Shown: in pieces, positions 6,023-13,231 of the stretch
Numbering within the stretch: position 1 is the first letter of the stretch
How the letters are laid out: each line of letters starts with the position of its first letter
Assembly: GCA_964429265.1 (NCBI GenBank)
Contig: CAYSBK010000039.1
Span: forward strand, 1 to 16,591
Direction: 5' to 3'
Length of the DNA stretch: 16,591 bases
Source of the DNA: CAYSBK01 sp964429265
Lineage (GTDB): Bacteria > Planctomycetota > Phycisphaerae > Sedimentisphaerales > Anaerobacaceae
The notes under the pieces: model-generated
What the model saw: the letters and a program-made list of their open reading frames with translations, nothing else
What the model was told of the DNA's origin: nothing
The model's database searches: none
Position numbers and translations under genes: made by a program

Positions 6023-8089
6023 ATGAAACGTGTCACGGCAGTGCTGAAAGCGATGGTGTTTGCGACGTGTACGATTTTTGCGGTCGGTTGCAGGACGACT
6101 GCGGTTCGCGTGGTTGACAAGCCCGACGTTCACCTGCGGAACAGCTTTTATGTTTCGAACCGGCCGCCGTTGGCGCCAAGCCCTTTTGTGAAGCTGCCGA
6201 TCGGGTCGGTCAAGCCTGGCGGCTGGCTCGGGCATATGTTGAAGCTGGAGGCTGATGGTATGACCGGGCATCTTCGGGAGTTGAGCAAATGGTGCAGGGC
6301 TGAAGGAAACGCGTGGCTCAGTCCTGATGGCGTGGGCCATAGCGGCTGGGAAGAGCTGCCGTACTGGCTCAAAGGCTACGGCGACCTGGGGTATGTGTTG
6401 GGTGACAAAGAAATCATCAGGGAGGCTCGCAGGTGGCTTGAGGCGATGCTCGCGAGCCAGCGTGAGGACGGGTGGTTCGGGCCGCGGTCAAACCTGACCA
6501 AGCAGGGCGGCAAGCCGGACTTGTGGCCGAATATGATCGCGCTGAACTGTTTGCAGTCTTATTACGAGTACAGCGGCGACAAGAGGGTGCTGTCGCATAT
6601 GAGAAAGTATTTCCGGTGGGAGCTGTCGGTTCCCGAGGAGGATTTTCTGCCGAAGTCGTGGCAAAAAAGGCGTGCAGGCGACAACCTTGCAAGCGTTTAC
6701 TGGCTGTACAACAGGACGGGCGATGCGTGGCTGCTGGATCTGGCCAAGAAGATTCACCGGCACACGAGCAACTGGACCGATGGTCTTGCCAGCGGGCACG
6801 GCGTGAACATCGCCCAGTGTTTTCGCGAGCCGGCGGTGTATTACCAACAAGCCAGGGCGAAGAAGTATCTTGAGGCTGCGGAGCGGAACTATAGTGAAGT
6901 GATGGGTACGTATGGGCAGGTGCCGGGTGGTATGTTCGGGGCCGACGAGAACTGCCGGGAAGGTTACTACGGGCCTCGGCAGGCCGCTGAAACCTGTTCG
7001 ATGGTTGAGTTCATGCACAGTTTCGAGATGCTGACGCTTATCAGCGGCAATCCGATCTGGGCCGACCGGTGCGAAGAGGTGGCTTTCAACTCTTTTCCTG
7101 CTGCGATGACGCCGGACCTGAAGGCGTTGCATTATCTGACCGCGCCGAATATGACGAAACTCGACAGGTTCAACAAAAGTCCCGGGGTCCAGAATCGAGG
7201 GTGTATGTTCGCATACAGTCCTCGGATGTACCGGTGCTGCCAGCACAACGTTTCGCACGGCTGGCCGTACTACGCGGAGAACCTCTGGCTGGCCACGCCG
7301 GACAACGGCCTGTGCGCATCGCTGTATGCGGCTTGCGAGGTGAGCGCGAAAGTCGGCGACGGGGCGGCGGTGAAGATAATCGAGAAGACGGATTACCCCT
7401 TTGATGAAACGGTGGTTTTGACTGTTGCGACGGAGCGTGCCGTGAAGTTTCCCCTGTACCTGCGGATTCCCCGATGGTCAACCGGCACGAGGATAAAGGT
7501 AAATGGTCACAACGTGGCGAATATCTCGAAAGCACCCGGCTTTGCAGTGCTCGAACGCGTATGGTCGGACGGTGATACGGTCCGGGTGATGTTCGGGGCG
7601 AAGCTGACGGTGAAGCGCTGGGCGAAGAACAAGAACTGCGTGTCGGTCAGCCGCGGGCCGCTGACATTTTCGCTCAGGATTGCTGAAAAATGGGTAGCGT
7701 ACGACAGTAGTGCCGCGGCCCGCGGGCAATGGACGCCGGCGGGGCCGGACTGCCGGTGGCCGGCTTACGAGGTTTACCCTGCGTCGAACTGGAATTACGC
7801 CCTGGTACTGGGTGATGAACCGGAGAAGTGCTTCGAGGTCATAAAGCGGCCCGGTGCGATTGCCGAGCAGCCTTTCACGGTTGCAAGTGCGCCGATAGAG
7901 CTGAAAGCGGCCGCGAAAAAGGTGCCCGATTGGACCGAGGATGAGCTTGGAATGGTGGGGCCGATTCCGGCAAGTCCGGTGGAAAGTCCGGAGCCGGTCG
8001 AGACGGTTACATTGATACCGATGGGCTGTGGGCGGCTTCGTATAAGTGCTTTCCCGACGGCTGCCGCCGGCGCCGACAAGCGGCGGTGA
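6023..8089 (+). CDS. GH127-family (DUF1680) lipoprotein, probable beta-L-arabinofuranosidase-like
   Basis: Characterised GH127 enzymes are retaining beta-L-arabinofuranosidases that use a zinc-held cysteine as nucleophile. This 688-residue protein has an N-terminal signal with a lipobox-like AVGC (Cys23), suggesting membrane anchoring outside the cytoplasm. PFVKLPIGSVKPGGWLG is the typical family opening, followed by an (alpha/alpha)6 region rich in Trp/Gly motifs (EELPYWLKGYGDLGY, REDGWFGP). The GH127 active-site set is visible: E323-T-C325 in AAETCSMVEF and the C405-C406 pair in YRCCQHN, with spacing close to that of the reference enzyme (Glu338, Cys340, Cys417, Cys418). The CCQHNVSHGWP context differs from the CCPPN form of classical enzymes, so the true substrate may differ. 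The C-terminal part (about 500-688) is beta-rich. GAGGG at 6011-6015 is the ribosome site. It lies only 35 bases after coaB with no clear promoter between. Confidence 0.87.
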   Translation: MKRVTAVLKAMVFATCTIFAVGCRTTAVRVVDKPDVHLRNSFYVSNRPPLAPSPFVKLPIGSVKPGGWLGHMLKLEADGMTGHLRELSKWCRAEGNAWLSPDGVGHSGWEELPYWLKGYGDLGYVLGDKEIIREARRWLEAMLASQREDGWFGPRSNLTKQGGKPDLWPNMIALNCLQSYYEYSGDKRVLSHMRKYFRWELSVPEEDFLPKSWQKRRAGDNLASVYWLYNRTGDAWLLDLAKKIHRHTSNWTDGLASGHGVNIAQCFREPAVYYQQARAKKYLEAAERNYSEVMGTYGQVPGGMFGADENCREGYYGPRQAAETCSMVEFMHSFEMLTLISGNPIWADRCEEVAFNSFPAAMTPDLKALHYLTAPNMTKLDRFNKSPGVQNRGCMFAYSPRMYRCCQHNVSHGWPYYAENLWLATPDNGLCASLYAACEVSAKVGDGAAVKIIEKTDYPFDETVVLTVATERAVKFPLYLRIPRWSTGTRIKVNGHNVANISKAPGFAVLERVWSDGDTVRVMFGAKLTVKRWAKNKNCVSVSRGPLTFSLRIAEKWVAYDSSAAARGQWTPAGPDCRWPAYEVYPASNWNYALVLGDEPEKCFEVIKRPGAIAEQPFTVASAPIELKAAAKKVPDWTEDELGMVGPIPASPVESPEPVETVTLIPMGCGRLRISAFPTAAAGADKRR

Positions 8090-8091
8090 GC

Positions 8092-8116
8092 GAGCGGGCC
8101 TCGCGAGGCCGGGCTC
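8092..8116. terminator. Hairpin between convergent genes, probable bidirectional terminator
   Basis: The perfect palindrome GGCCTCGCGAGGCC (8097-8110) is extended by outer GAGC (8092-8095) pairing with GCTC (8113-8116), giving a strong stem with a CGCG loop. It begins three bases after the GH127 stop and lies 32 bases from the end of the minus-strand STAS gene, exactly where a shared terminator is expected. There is no clear T-run on either side, so the mechanism is uncertain. Confidence 0.55.
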
Positions 8117-8147
8117 AGGTGCCGCGTTTGTGTGCCGGGCAGCGGTC

Positions 8148-8483
8148 TTAGCTGACCAGTTGCAGGCTGGCCAGCGCGACGAATTTATCTTCAGCGATTT
8201 CGAAGACGCCGTCGAGCCCCGTGACGGTGAAGATGCCCTTGGTGGCCGCGGCCACGTTGCACATAACGAGTCTGTGTCCGCAGTCCGCCAGAAGTTTGCG
8301 CAATTTCAGCAGCTTCGAGAGGCTGGATGATGTCACGATGTCAACCTTCGAGAAATCCAGGACCACGTCACAATCACCTCTGTCGCGGACTACCTGTGTG
8401 ACCGTCTTGAGCTCCTCTCCCATCTGGGGTTCCTGCGGCAGGTCAACAAGAATTATGCCGTCCGACCAGTTTTGAATCCCCAT
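8148..8483 (-). CDS. STAS-domain protein (anti-sigma factor antagonist-like)
   Basis: Single STAS-domain proteins usually act as anti-anti-sigma factors: they bind a kinase/anti-sigma factor and are controlled by serine phosphorylation. The 111-residue protein is essentially one STAS domain: an early strand GIILVDLP, the core VVLDFSKVDIVTSSSLSKLLKL (40-61), a second strand RLVMCNV (71-77), and VTGLDGVFEIAEDKFVAL near the end. In the core, TSSSL (51-55) occupies the place of the DSSGL motif of SpoIIAA, so the phosphorylatable serine (Ser52) is kept, while the aspartate before it is Thr and the following glycine is Ser. The ATG is preceded by AGGAG at a spacing of seven bases. No partner kinase, phosphatase or sigma factor lies in the window, so its circuit is unknown. 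Confidence 0.85.
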   Translation of the reverse strand: MGIQNWSDGIILVDLPQEPQMGEELKTVTQVVRDRGDCDVVLDFSKVDIVTSSSLSKLLKLRKLLADCGHRLVMCNVAAATKGIFTVTGLDGVFEIAEDKFVALASLQLVS

Positions 8484-8728
8484 CGCATATCTCCTTAATT
8501 CATCAAGTTACATTCATTACGAGCTTCGCAGGTTTTATCGACATAGGGCCCGTGGCGGTTAAGCGGAAAGCCGAGCCCGGCTCCATACGGCGGCGATATC
8601 AAGCGTGTAATGCCGGCGGCGGTTTTCTTTGTTCCTATAACAAGCGCGTGGCGAGGGTATCGCGGTCGGCCTGGACAGACGATATATCGCTTGCCGGCGA
8701 CCGTCAAAGCAGCATCCGAGTGGGCGGC
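8484..8728. other. Intergenic stretch between yifB and the STAS gene
   Basis: This 245-base stretch has no supported gene. A 70-codon minus-strand frame (8495-8707, TTG start) lacks a ribosome site and recognisable motifs. Small inverted repeats occur: AGCCG-AGCC-CGGCT at about 8569-8582 and TTGTT-CCTAT-AACAA at about 8630-8644. The former, read on the minus strand, could contribute to yifB termination, but no T-run follows. Confidence 0.35.
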
Positions 8729-10255
8729 TCAGAGCTTTCTATCGAGCTTTCGATAGCTGATGGCCTCGGCGATATGTTCGGGTCGTATGTGCTCGCTGTC
8801 GGCGAGGTCCGCTATGGTTCGGGCGACCTTGCAGATTTTGTCGTGGGCGCGGGCGGACAGGCCGAACTGCGACACCGCCTGCTTGAGCATCATTTCACAG
8901 GGCTGGTCGAGGCGGCAGAAGGTTTCGACCTGCTTGTGCGTCATCCTTGCATTGGTGAGCGTGTTCGTATTTTCGAATCGGCGGTGCTGGCGGTCCCTTG
9001 CGGCGAGAACCTGCTGTCGCATCGTGTCCGAACCGGTTTGAGGGCCACGCGAGCGCAGCCTGGCGAACACCACCGGCGGGACATCTATGTGAATGTCTAT
9101 TCTGTCGACCAGCGGTCCCGAAATTTTTGAAATGTAGCGTTCGACCTGTCTTGGGGTGCACCTGCACCTTTTGAGCTCGGAGCCGAAGTAGCCGCAGGGG
9201 CAGGGATTCATCGCCGCGACGAGCATAAACTCTGCGGGGAAACGGATGGTGCCCCTGGCGCGAGAGACGGTTACGAAGCCGTCCTCGAGCGGCTGGCGAA
9301 TCATCTCGAGCACGTGCCTGGGGAACTCTGCAAACTCATCCAGAAAAAGGACTCCAAAATGTGCCAGTGAAAGTTCGCCGGGCCTGGGGTTTGTTCCGCC
9401 TCCGACAAGGGCTGGTCCGCTGGCGGAATAATGGGGCATCCTGACAGGGCGGGTCGCCATCAGGGCTTTGTTTCTGTCGAGCAGTCCGACGGAGGAATAT
9501 ATGCAGGTAGTCTGCAGGGACTCTTCGAGCGTAAGTGGCGGCAGGATGGTGGGTAGTCGCTGTGCGACCATAGTTTTTCCGGCCCCGGGCGGGCCGATCA
9601 TCATTATGTTGTGTCCACCGGCGGCGGCCACTACAAGAGCGCGTTTGACACTTTCCTGGCCCTTGACGTCGGCAAAATCCACATCGTACGTGCGTGCCCG
9701 TGCGAACAATTGCTCGATGTCGACGGTGGTGGTTTCAAGCGGCAACTGGCCCGAGAGGAACGCAACCGCCTGGGCCAGGGAGCCGACGCCGTAAACCTCC
9801 ATTTCCTGAATCACGGCGGCCTCGGCGGCATTATCCAGCGGCACAATCATCCGGCGGAAGTTCTTCGCAGCGGTCATCGCCATATTGAGCACGCCGTTGA
9901 CCGGCCTGACCCTGCCGTCGAGGGCCAGTTCGCCGACGATGACAAAATCCCTGCCGGCTGCGGGCGGCAGTAGGCCTTGGCCCATCAGCATACCCAGCGC
10001 AATCGGCAAATCAAACGCGGGGCCGACCTTCCGCACGTCTGCCGGTGCGAGATTGACCACGGATTGTGTCTTGGGATAATCGTAGCCGCTGTTGACGATC
10101 GCGCTTTTGACTCGTTCGGTGCTTTCCTTGACGGCAGCGTCGGGAAGACCGACGATGAGAGTCTTTTCGAAGCCGCCCCTGGCGACATCAACCTCCACTT
10201 CGCAAACGAGGCCTTCAATGCCTTCGAGTGTGACACTGTGTAATCTGGCCAACAT
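8729..10255 (-). CDS. comM: YifB/ComM-family Mg-chelatase-like AAA+ ATPase
   Basis: ComM, the best-studied member of the YifB family, is a hexameric helicase that promotes branch migration during integration of transforming DNA. YifB is widespread also in bacteria not known to be competent. The 508 residues are full length. The N-terminal Lon-protease-like ChlI domain is recognisable by IVGLPDAAVKESTERVKSAI (34-53), VNLAPADVRK (67-76) and FDLPIALG (81-88). The AAA+ module carries Walker A GPPGAGKT (221-228), Walker B VLFLDEF (302-308), and the family motif NPCPCGYFG (350-358) with a second cysteine pair KRCRC (362-366), plausibly metal-binding. The ending EAISYRKLDRKL is typical of YifB. No strong Shine-Dalgarno precedes the ATG. 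It diverges from the sugar locus and shares a 349-base upstream region with it. Confidence 0.94.
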   Translation of the reverse strand: MLARLHSVTLEGIEGLVCEVEVDVARGGFEKTLIVGLPDAAVKESTERVKSAIVNSGYDYPKTQSVVNLAPADVRKVGPAFDLPIALGMLMGQGLLPPAAGRDFVIVGELALDGRVRPVNGVLNMAMTAAKNFRRMIVPLDNAAEAAVIQEMEVYGVGSLAQAVAFLSGQLPLETTTVDIEQLFARARTYDVDFADVKGQESVKRALVVAAAGGHNIMMIGPPGAGKTMVAQRLPTILPPLTLEESLQTTCIYSSVGLLDRNKALMATRPVRMPHYSASGPALVGGGTNPRPGELSLAHFGVLFLDEFAEFPRHVLEMIRQPLEDGFVTVSRARGTIRFPAEFMLVAAMNPCPCGYFGSELKRCRCTPRQVERYISKISGPLVDRIDIHIDVPPVVFARLRSRGPQTGSDTMRQQVLAARDRQHRRFENTNTLTNARMTHKQVETFCRLDQPCEMMLKQAVSQFGLSARAHDKICKVARTIADLADSEHIRPEHIAEAISYRKLDRKL

Positions 10256-10604
10256 AGGGCGTCTGGTTAATTTCTGCGCTGGTCCGGAAATTTCCCTGCC
10301 GAACTACTTGGTCTGCCGTGTGCTTTGGGAAGCCTGTGCATATCCGCGATCAAAGAAACTATTTCTTTGTCATATCTGCCGGCAGGGCCGACTGATTGCC
10401 CGGCCGAGCCGGCGTCGAGGCGACATTTTAGGGGACATCGGACCGCGATGCAACTGATTTTGAGGGCAGCTTAATTGCTGGACCGGCGGCGGCCGGCCGG
10501 CAGGCGGGGGTTACGTTTTTTTGCTTTCGCGGCGGGCTTGATGATGATATTATTGCCGGCTGATGTGACCGGGTGAGCTGGTGTGTGAGTAAAGGGACCT
10601 TGGA
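10256..10604. promoter_or_regulatory. Divergent intergenic region between yifB and the sugar locus
   Basis: This 349-base stretch has no supported gene and must hold the control signals for yifB (minus) and the LamG/PA14 gene (plus). It contains a perfect 8-3-8 inverted repeat (10351-10369, listed separately), a 10-base palindrome CTGCCGGCAG (10376-10385), and a run of GC-rich GCCGGC-type repeats at about 10480-10505. A TATTAT at 10548-10553 could be a -10 for the plus-strand gene, but no convincing -35 stands 16-18 bases upstream. AAAGGGA (10591-10597) is the ribosome site of the plus-strand gene. Confidence 0.5.
10351..10369. promoter_or_regulatory. Perfect 8-bp inverted repeat, candidate operator
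   Basis: CAAAGAAA (10351-10358) and TTTCTTTG (10362-10369) are exact reverse complements around the spacer CTA. The element is AT-rich within a GC-rich region and lies between two divergent genes, about 96 bases from the yifB start and 235 bases before the plus-strand gene. A dimeric regulator site is a natural reading. As RNA it would form an eight-pair stem with a three-base loop, so an RNA hairpin is the alternative. Confidence 0.4.
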
Positions 10605-13172
10605 ATGCAAAAGGCAGTGAATGTGACGTTGGTGGTCGCAGTGTCGCTTTGGCCGTTACTGTGTTGCGGGCAGGAAGGGCCGGTTGCGTGGTGGAGCTTC
10701 GACCAGGACAGGGAAGGGTCGGCGACCGACGTGATTGGTGGAACGAGCGACCCGATAAACGGCAATTATGCGTACAAGGCGGGTGTAGCAGGCAAGTCGC
10801 TTCAGTTGGATGGATACACGACGTTTGTAAGACGGGCGGCTGCGAAGGTTCCGGCGTTGTCGAGGGCTCTTACTGTAGAAGCGTGGATTGCGCCGCAGAC
10901 GTACTCGTGGAACTGGACGGGGGTGTTAAGTCAGGCCGGTGATGTTGTGAAGAAGAAGCAGCAGCCCGGAGAGTTGGTGCTGGAGCCGGGGCTTTTCGGC
11001 GTGAAGTACAGCGAATCGGATTTCACCAATCCCGAGGGAACGGACATACTGACGAGTGTCAACCATGACTGGACGGGCGGCTATCACGACTGGGCAGCGA
11101 GGTGGCGGGGGTATATCGAGGGGCCTTTTACGGGGCCGGTGAACTTTACCGCCGAGGCGGACAATGGGTTGAAGCTGGAGATCGACGGCAAAGTTGTCAT
11201 CGACGGGCTGGGCAGGAACAAGGAACGCTCGGGCGTGATAAAGATGGTGAAGGGCAGGCGGTATCCGATCGTGCTTTCGTATTACCAGGACGGGGACCCG
11301 TCGTATTTACGCTTGTACTGGAGCTGGGAGGGCCAGGACAAGACGCTGGTGCAAGGGTCGGCCTTGAAACACAGCAAGGCGGACGTGGAATATGTTGCCA
11401 GCAAGGAAATGAACCGTGGGGGGCCGCCGCCCGAACGAAAGGACCGGATATTTTTCGGTATCGACCACGAGGGTCACATTGGGATGAAACTTATGCTGGG
11501 GGGGCAGTTGAAGGAGTGCGTTTCGGATGTTCGGATTCCACTTTTGAAGTGGTCGCACATAGCGGGCACGTTCGACAGCCGGGAGGGAATCAAGCTGTAC
11601 GTCAACGGAAAGGTCGTGGGGTCGCTGGCGACCGAAGGGGTGCTGAGCCCGCCGGCAGGGCAGGATTTGCTTATCGGAAGAAGCCAGAAGCGGATGTCGC
11701 CGGCCAACACGGAGCGCCGCCCCAGCAGAAAGACGCTTTCGTATATGGTGTTCGACGGGCTGATCGACGAGGTGAAGCTTTACGACCGGTGCCTGTCGGC
11801 CGAGCAGGTGGGGAGGTTGTATGCTGCCGGCAAGCCCGCCAACGACCAGCCGTTGCGGTGGCGGCGAATGCCGGCCGGGCCGGAGAAGGTCAACAGCAAG
11901 TTCGGGGGCTGCTATTGTCGGCTGCGCTACGACCAGCCGTGGGAAAGGCTCTGGCGCGTAGGGCCGGACCCCGACATTCTGGTGGTTTTCGACGAGTCGC
12001 CGGTGCGGCTGGTATTCTGGCGCGGCACGTCGTACGGTGCGGCGTGGGTTACCGAAAACGGCAAGTGGATGGGCGACCAGAGCCTGGAGGCCACGGGCAA
12101 TTCGACCGGTATGGGATGCGCCGAGCATATGTCGGACAAGCAGTGCCGGTATTCGCACGTAAAGCTTATCGAAAATCACGACGCCCGGGTCGTAGTTCAC
12201 TGGCATTATGCGATTTCGGATATTAAGTACAACATTTCACGTGAAGATGCGGACGGCTGGGGTGAATGGGCCGACGAGTACTACTACATCTATCCCGACG
12301 CCGTATCGACACGCAAGCAGGTGCTTCACAGCACGGTGCTGAAGCACGAATGGCAGGAGACGATTGCTCTTAACCAGCCCGGAACGCGCCCGGAGGACAA
12401 CCTGGAGCTTGATGCGCTGACCTGGGCTAATATGGACGGTGAATCGATTACATATTCGTGGAAGACAGAACCCAGCGACGACGCACCACGTCCGAAAGAA
12501 CCGACCATCCAACTGGTGAATATGAAGTCGCAGTACAGGCCGTTCATCATCTACCCGCCTCAGAATAATCTTAATTTCTTCACGTGCTGCGTGGAAGAAC
12601 AGTGGTCTCATTTCCCGTGGTGGAATCACTGGCCCGTAGGGCAGATACCGAACGACGGTCGACGGACGGGCGTGCCGGACAGGCCTTCGCACAGCTCGCT
12701 TTCGCAGGGGCTGGAGGATTCGCCCGCCATAGAGCACGACCCACAGAAGGGTACATATACGGCCGTGCACCTGATCGGTATGACCGACGGGCGTATTGAA
12801 GAATTGGTTCCACTGGCGAGGTCGTGGAACCGGCCGGCGAAATTGCAACCGACGAACGCCGGCTTTTCGAGCCGGGGGTACGACCGGTACGAACGTGCGT
12901 ACATCCTGGACTGCAAGAAAGAGTCTAAGCCGGACAAGCTGGAATTTGTATTGGCCGCGAGCGTGGATTCACCCGTTGTAAATCCCGCCTTTGTTGTCAA
13001 CAACTGGGGTGAAGGTGGGGTACGGCTGGAAGTCGACGGCAGGCAGGTCAAACGCGGCAGGAGTTTCCGCGTGGGGCACCGTCACCGGCTCGACGGAAGC
13101 GACCTCGTGGTGTGGGTAAAAATGCAGGCGACACAACCGGTCAGGATATGCCTCGAGTCGGACGGGCATTAG
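10605..13172 (+). CDS. Exported LamG-like protein with inserted PA14 domain and a conserved C-terminal domain of unknown function
   Basis: An 855-residue exported protein. Residues 1-23 form a signal sequence (hydrophobic core to LLCCGQ; signal peptidase I or a non-canonical lipobox). Residues about 26-110 are the first half of a LamG/concanavalin-like jelly roll (AWWSFDQ, LQLDGYTTFV, LTVEAWIAP). Residues about 124-258 are a PA14-type domain (FTGPVNFTAEADNGLKLEID, then LSYYQDGDPSYLRLYWSWEG). Residues about 281-408 complete the LamG fold (WSHIAGTFDSREGIKLYVNG, FDGLIDEVKLYDRCLSAEQV), so PA14 appears nested inside LamG. Both are usual carbohydrate-binding modules. Residues about 430-855 hold an unnamed domain shared with the next gene, with VFWRGTSY, MSDKQCRYSH, DARVVVHW, GWGEWADEYY, NQPGT, WWNHWPVGQ and DRPSHSSL. 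I do not recognise its family; rich in Trp, His and acidic residues, it may be catalytic on a glycan. Its stop lies 59 bases before the next gene. Confidence 0.85.
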   Translation: MQKAVNVTLVVAVSLWPLLCCGQEGPVAWWSFDQDREGSATDVIGGTSDPINGNYAYKAGVAGKSLQLDGYTTFVRRAAAKVPALSRALTVEAWIAPQTYSWNWTGVLSQAGDVVKKKQQPGELVLEPGLFGVKYSESDFTNPEGTDILTSVNHDWTGGYHDWAARWRGYIEGPFTGPVNFTAEADNGLKLEIDGKVVIDGLGRNKERSGVIKMVKGRRYPIVLSYYQDGDPSYLRLYWSWEGQDKTLVQGSALKHSKADVEYVASKEMNRGGPPPERKDRIFFGIDHEGHIGMKLMLGGQLKECVSDVRIPLLKWSHIAGTFDSREGIKLYVNGKVVGSLATEGVLSPPAGQDLLIGRSQKRMSPANTERRPSRKTLSYMVFDGLIDEVKLYDRCLSAEQVGRLYAAGKPANDQPLRWRRMPAGPEKVNSKFGGCYCRLRYDQPWERLWRVGPDPDILVVFDESPVRLVFWRGTSYGAAWVTENGKWMGDQSLEATGNSTGMGCAEHMSDKQCRYSHVKLIENHDARVVVHWHYAISDIKYNISREDADGWGEWADEYYYIYPDAVSTRKQVLHSTVLKHEWQETIALNQPGTRPEDNLELDALTWANMDGESITYSWKTEPSDDAPRPKEPTIQLVNMKSQYRPFIIYPPQNNLNFFTCCVEEQWSHFPWWNHWPVGQIPNDGRRTGVPDRPSHSSLSQGLEDSPAIEHDPQKGTYTAVHLIGMTDGRIEELVPLARSWNRPAKLQPTNAGFSSRGYDRYERAYILDCKKESKPDKLEFVLAASVDSPVVNPAFVVNNWGEGGVRLEVDGRQVKRGRSFRVGHRHRLDGSDLVVWVKMQATQPVRICLESDGH

Positions 13173-13231
13173 GAAATGGTCCGGCGTGTTGGTTTGAAGC
13201 TGTCGCAGCGACAAGGTTTGGAGATTACTCG

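Noticed and set aside
8495..8707. 70-codon minus-strand frame between yifB and the STAS gene
   Set aside because: TTG start, no ribosome site and no recognisable sequence.
11102..12226. 374-codon plus-strand frame inside the LamG/PA14 gene
   Set aside because: It is an alternative frame of a gene with recognisable LamG and PA14 domains; its Gly/Arg-rich translation is typical of frame shadows.
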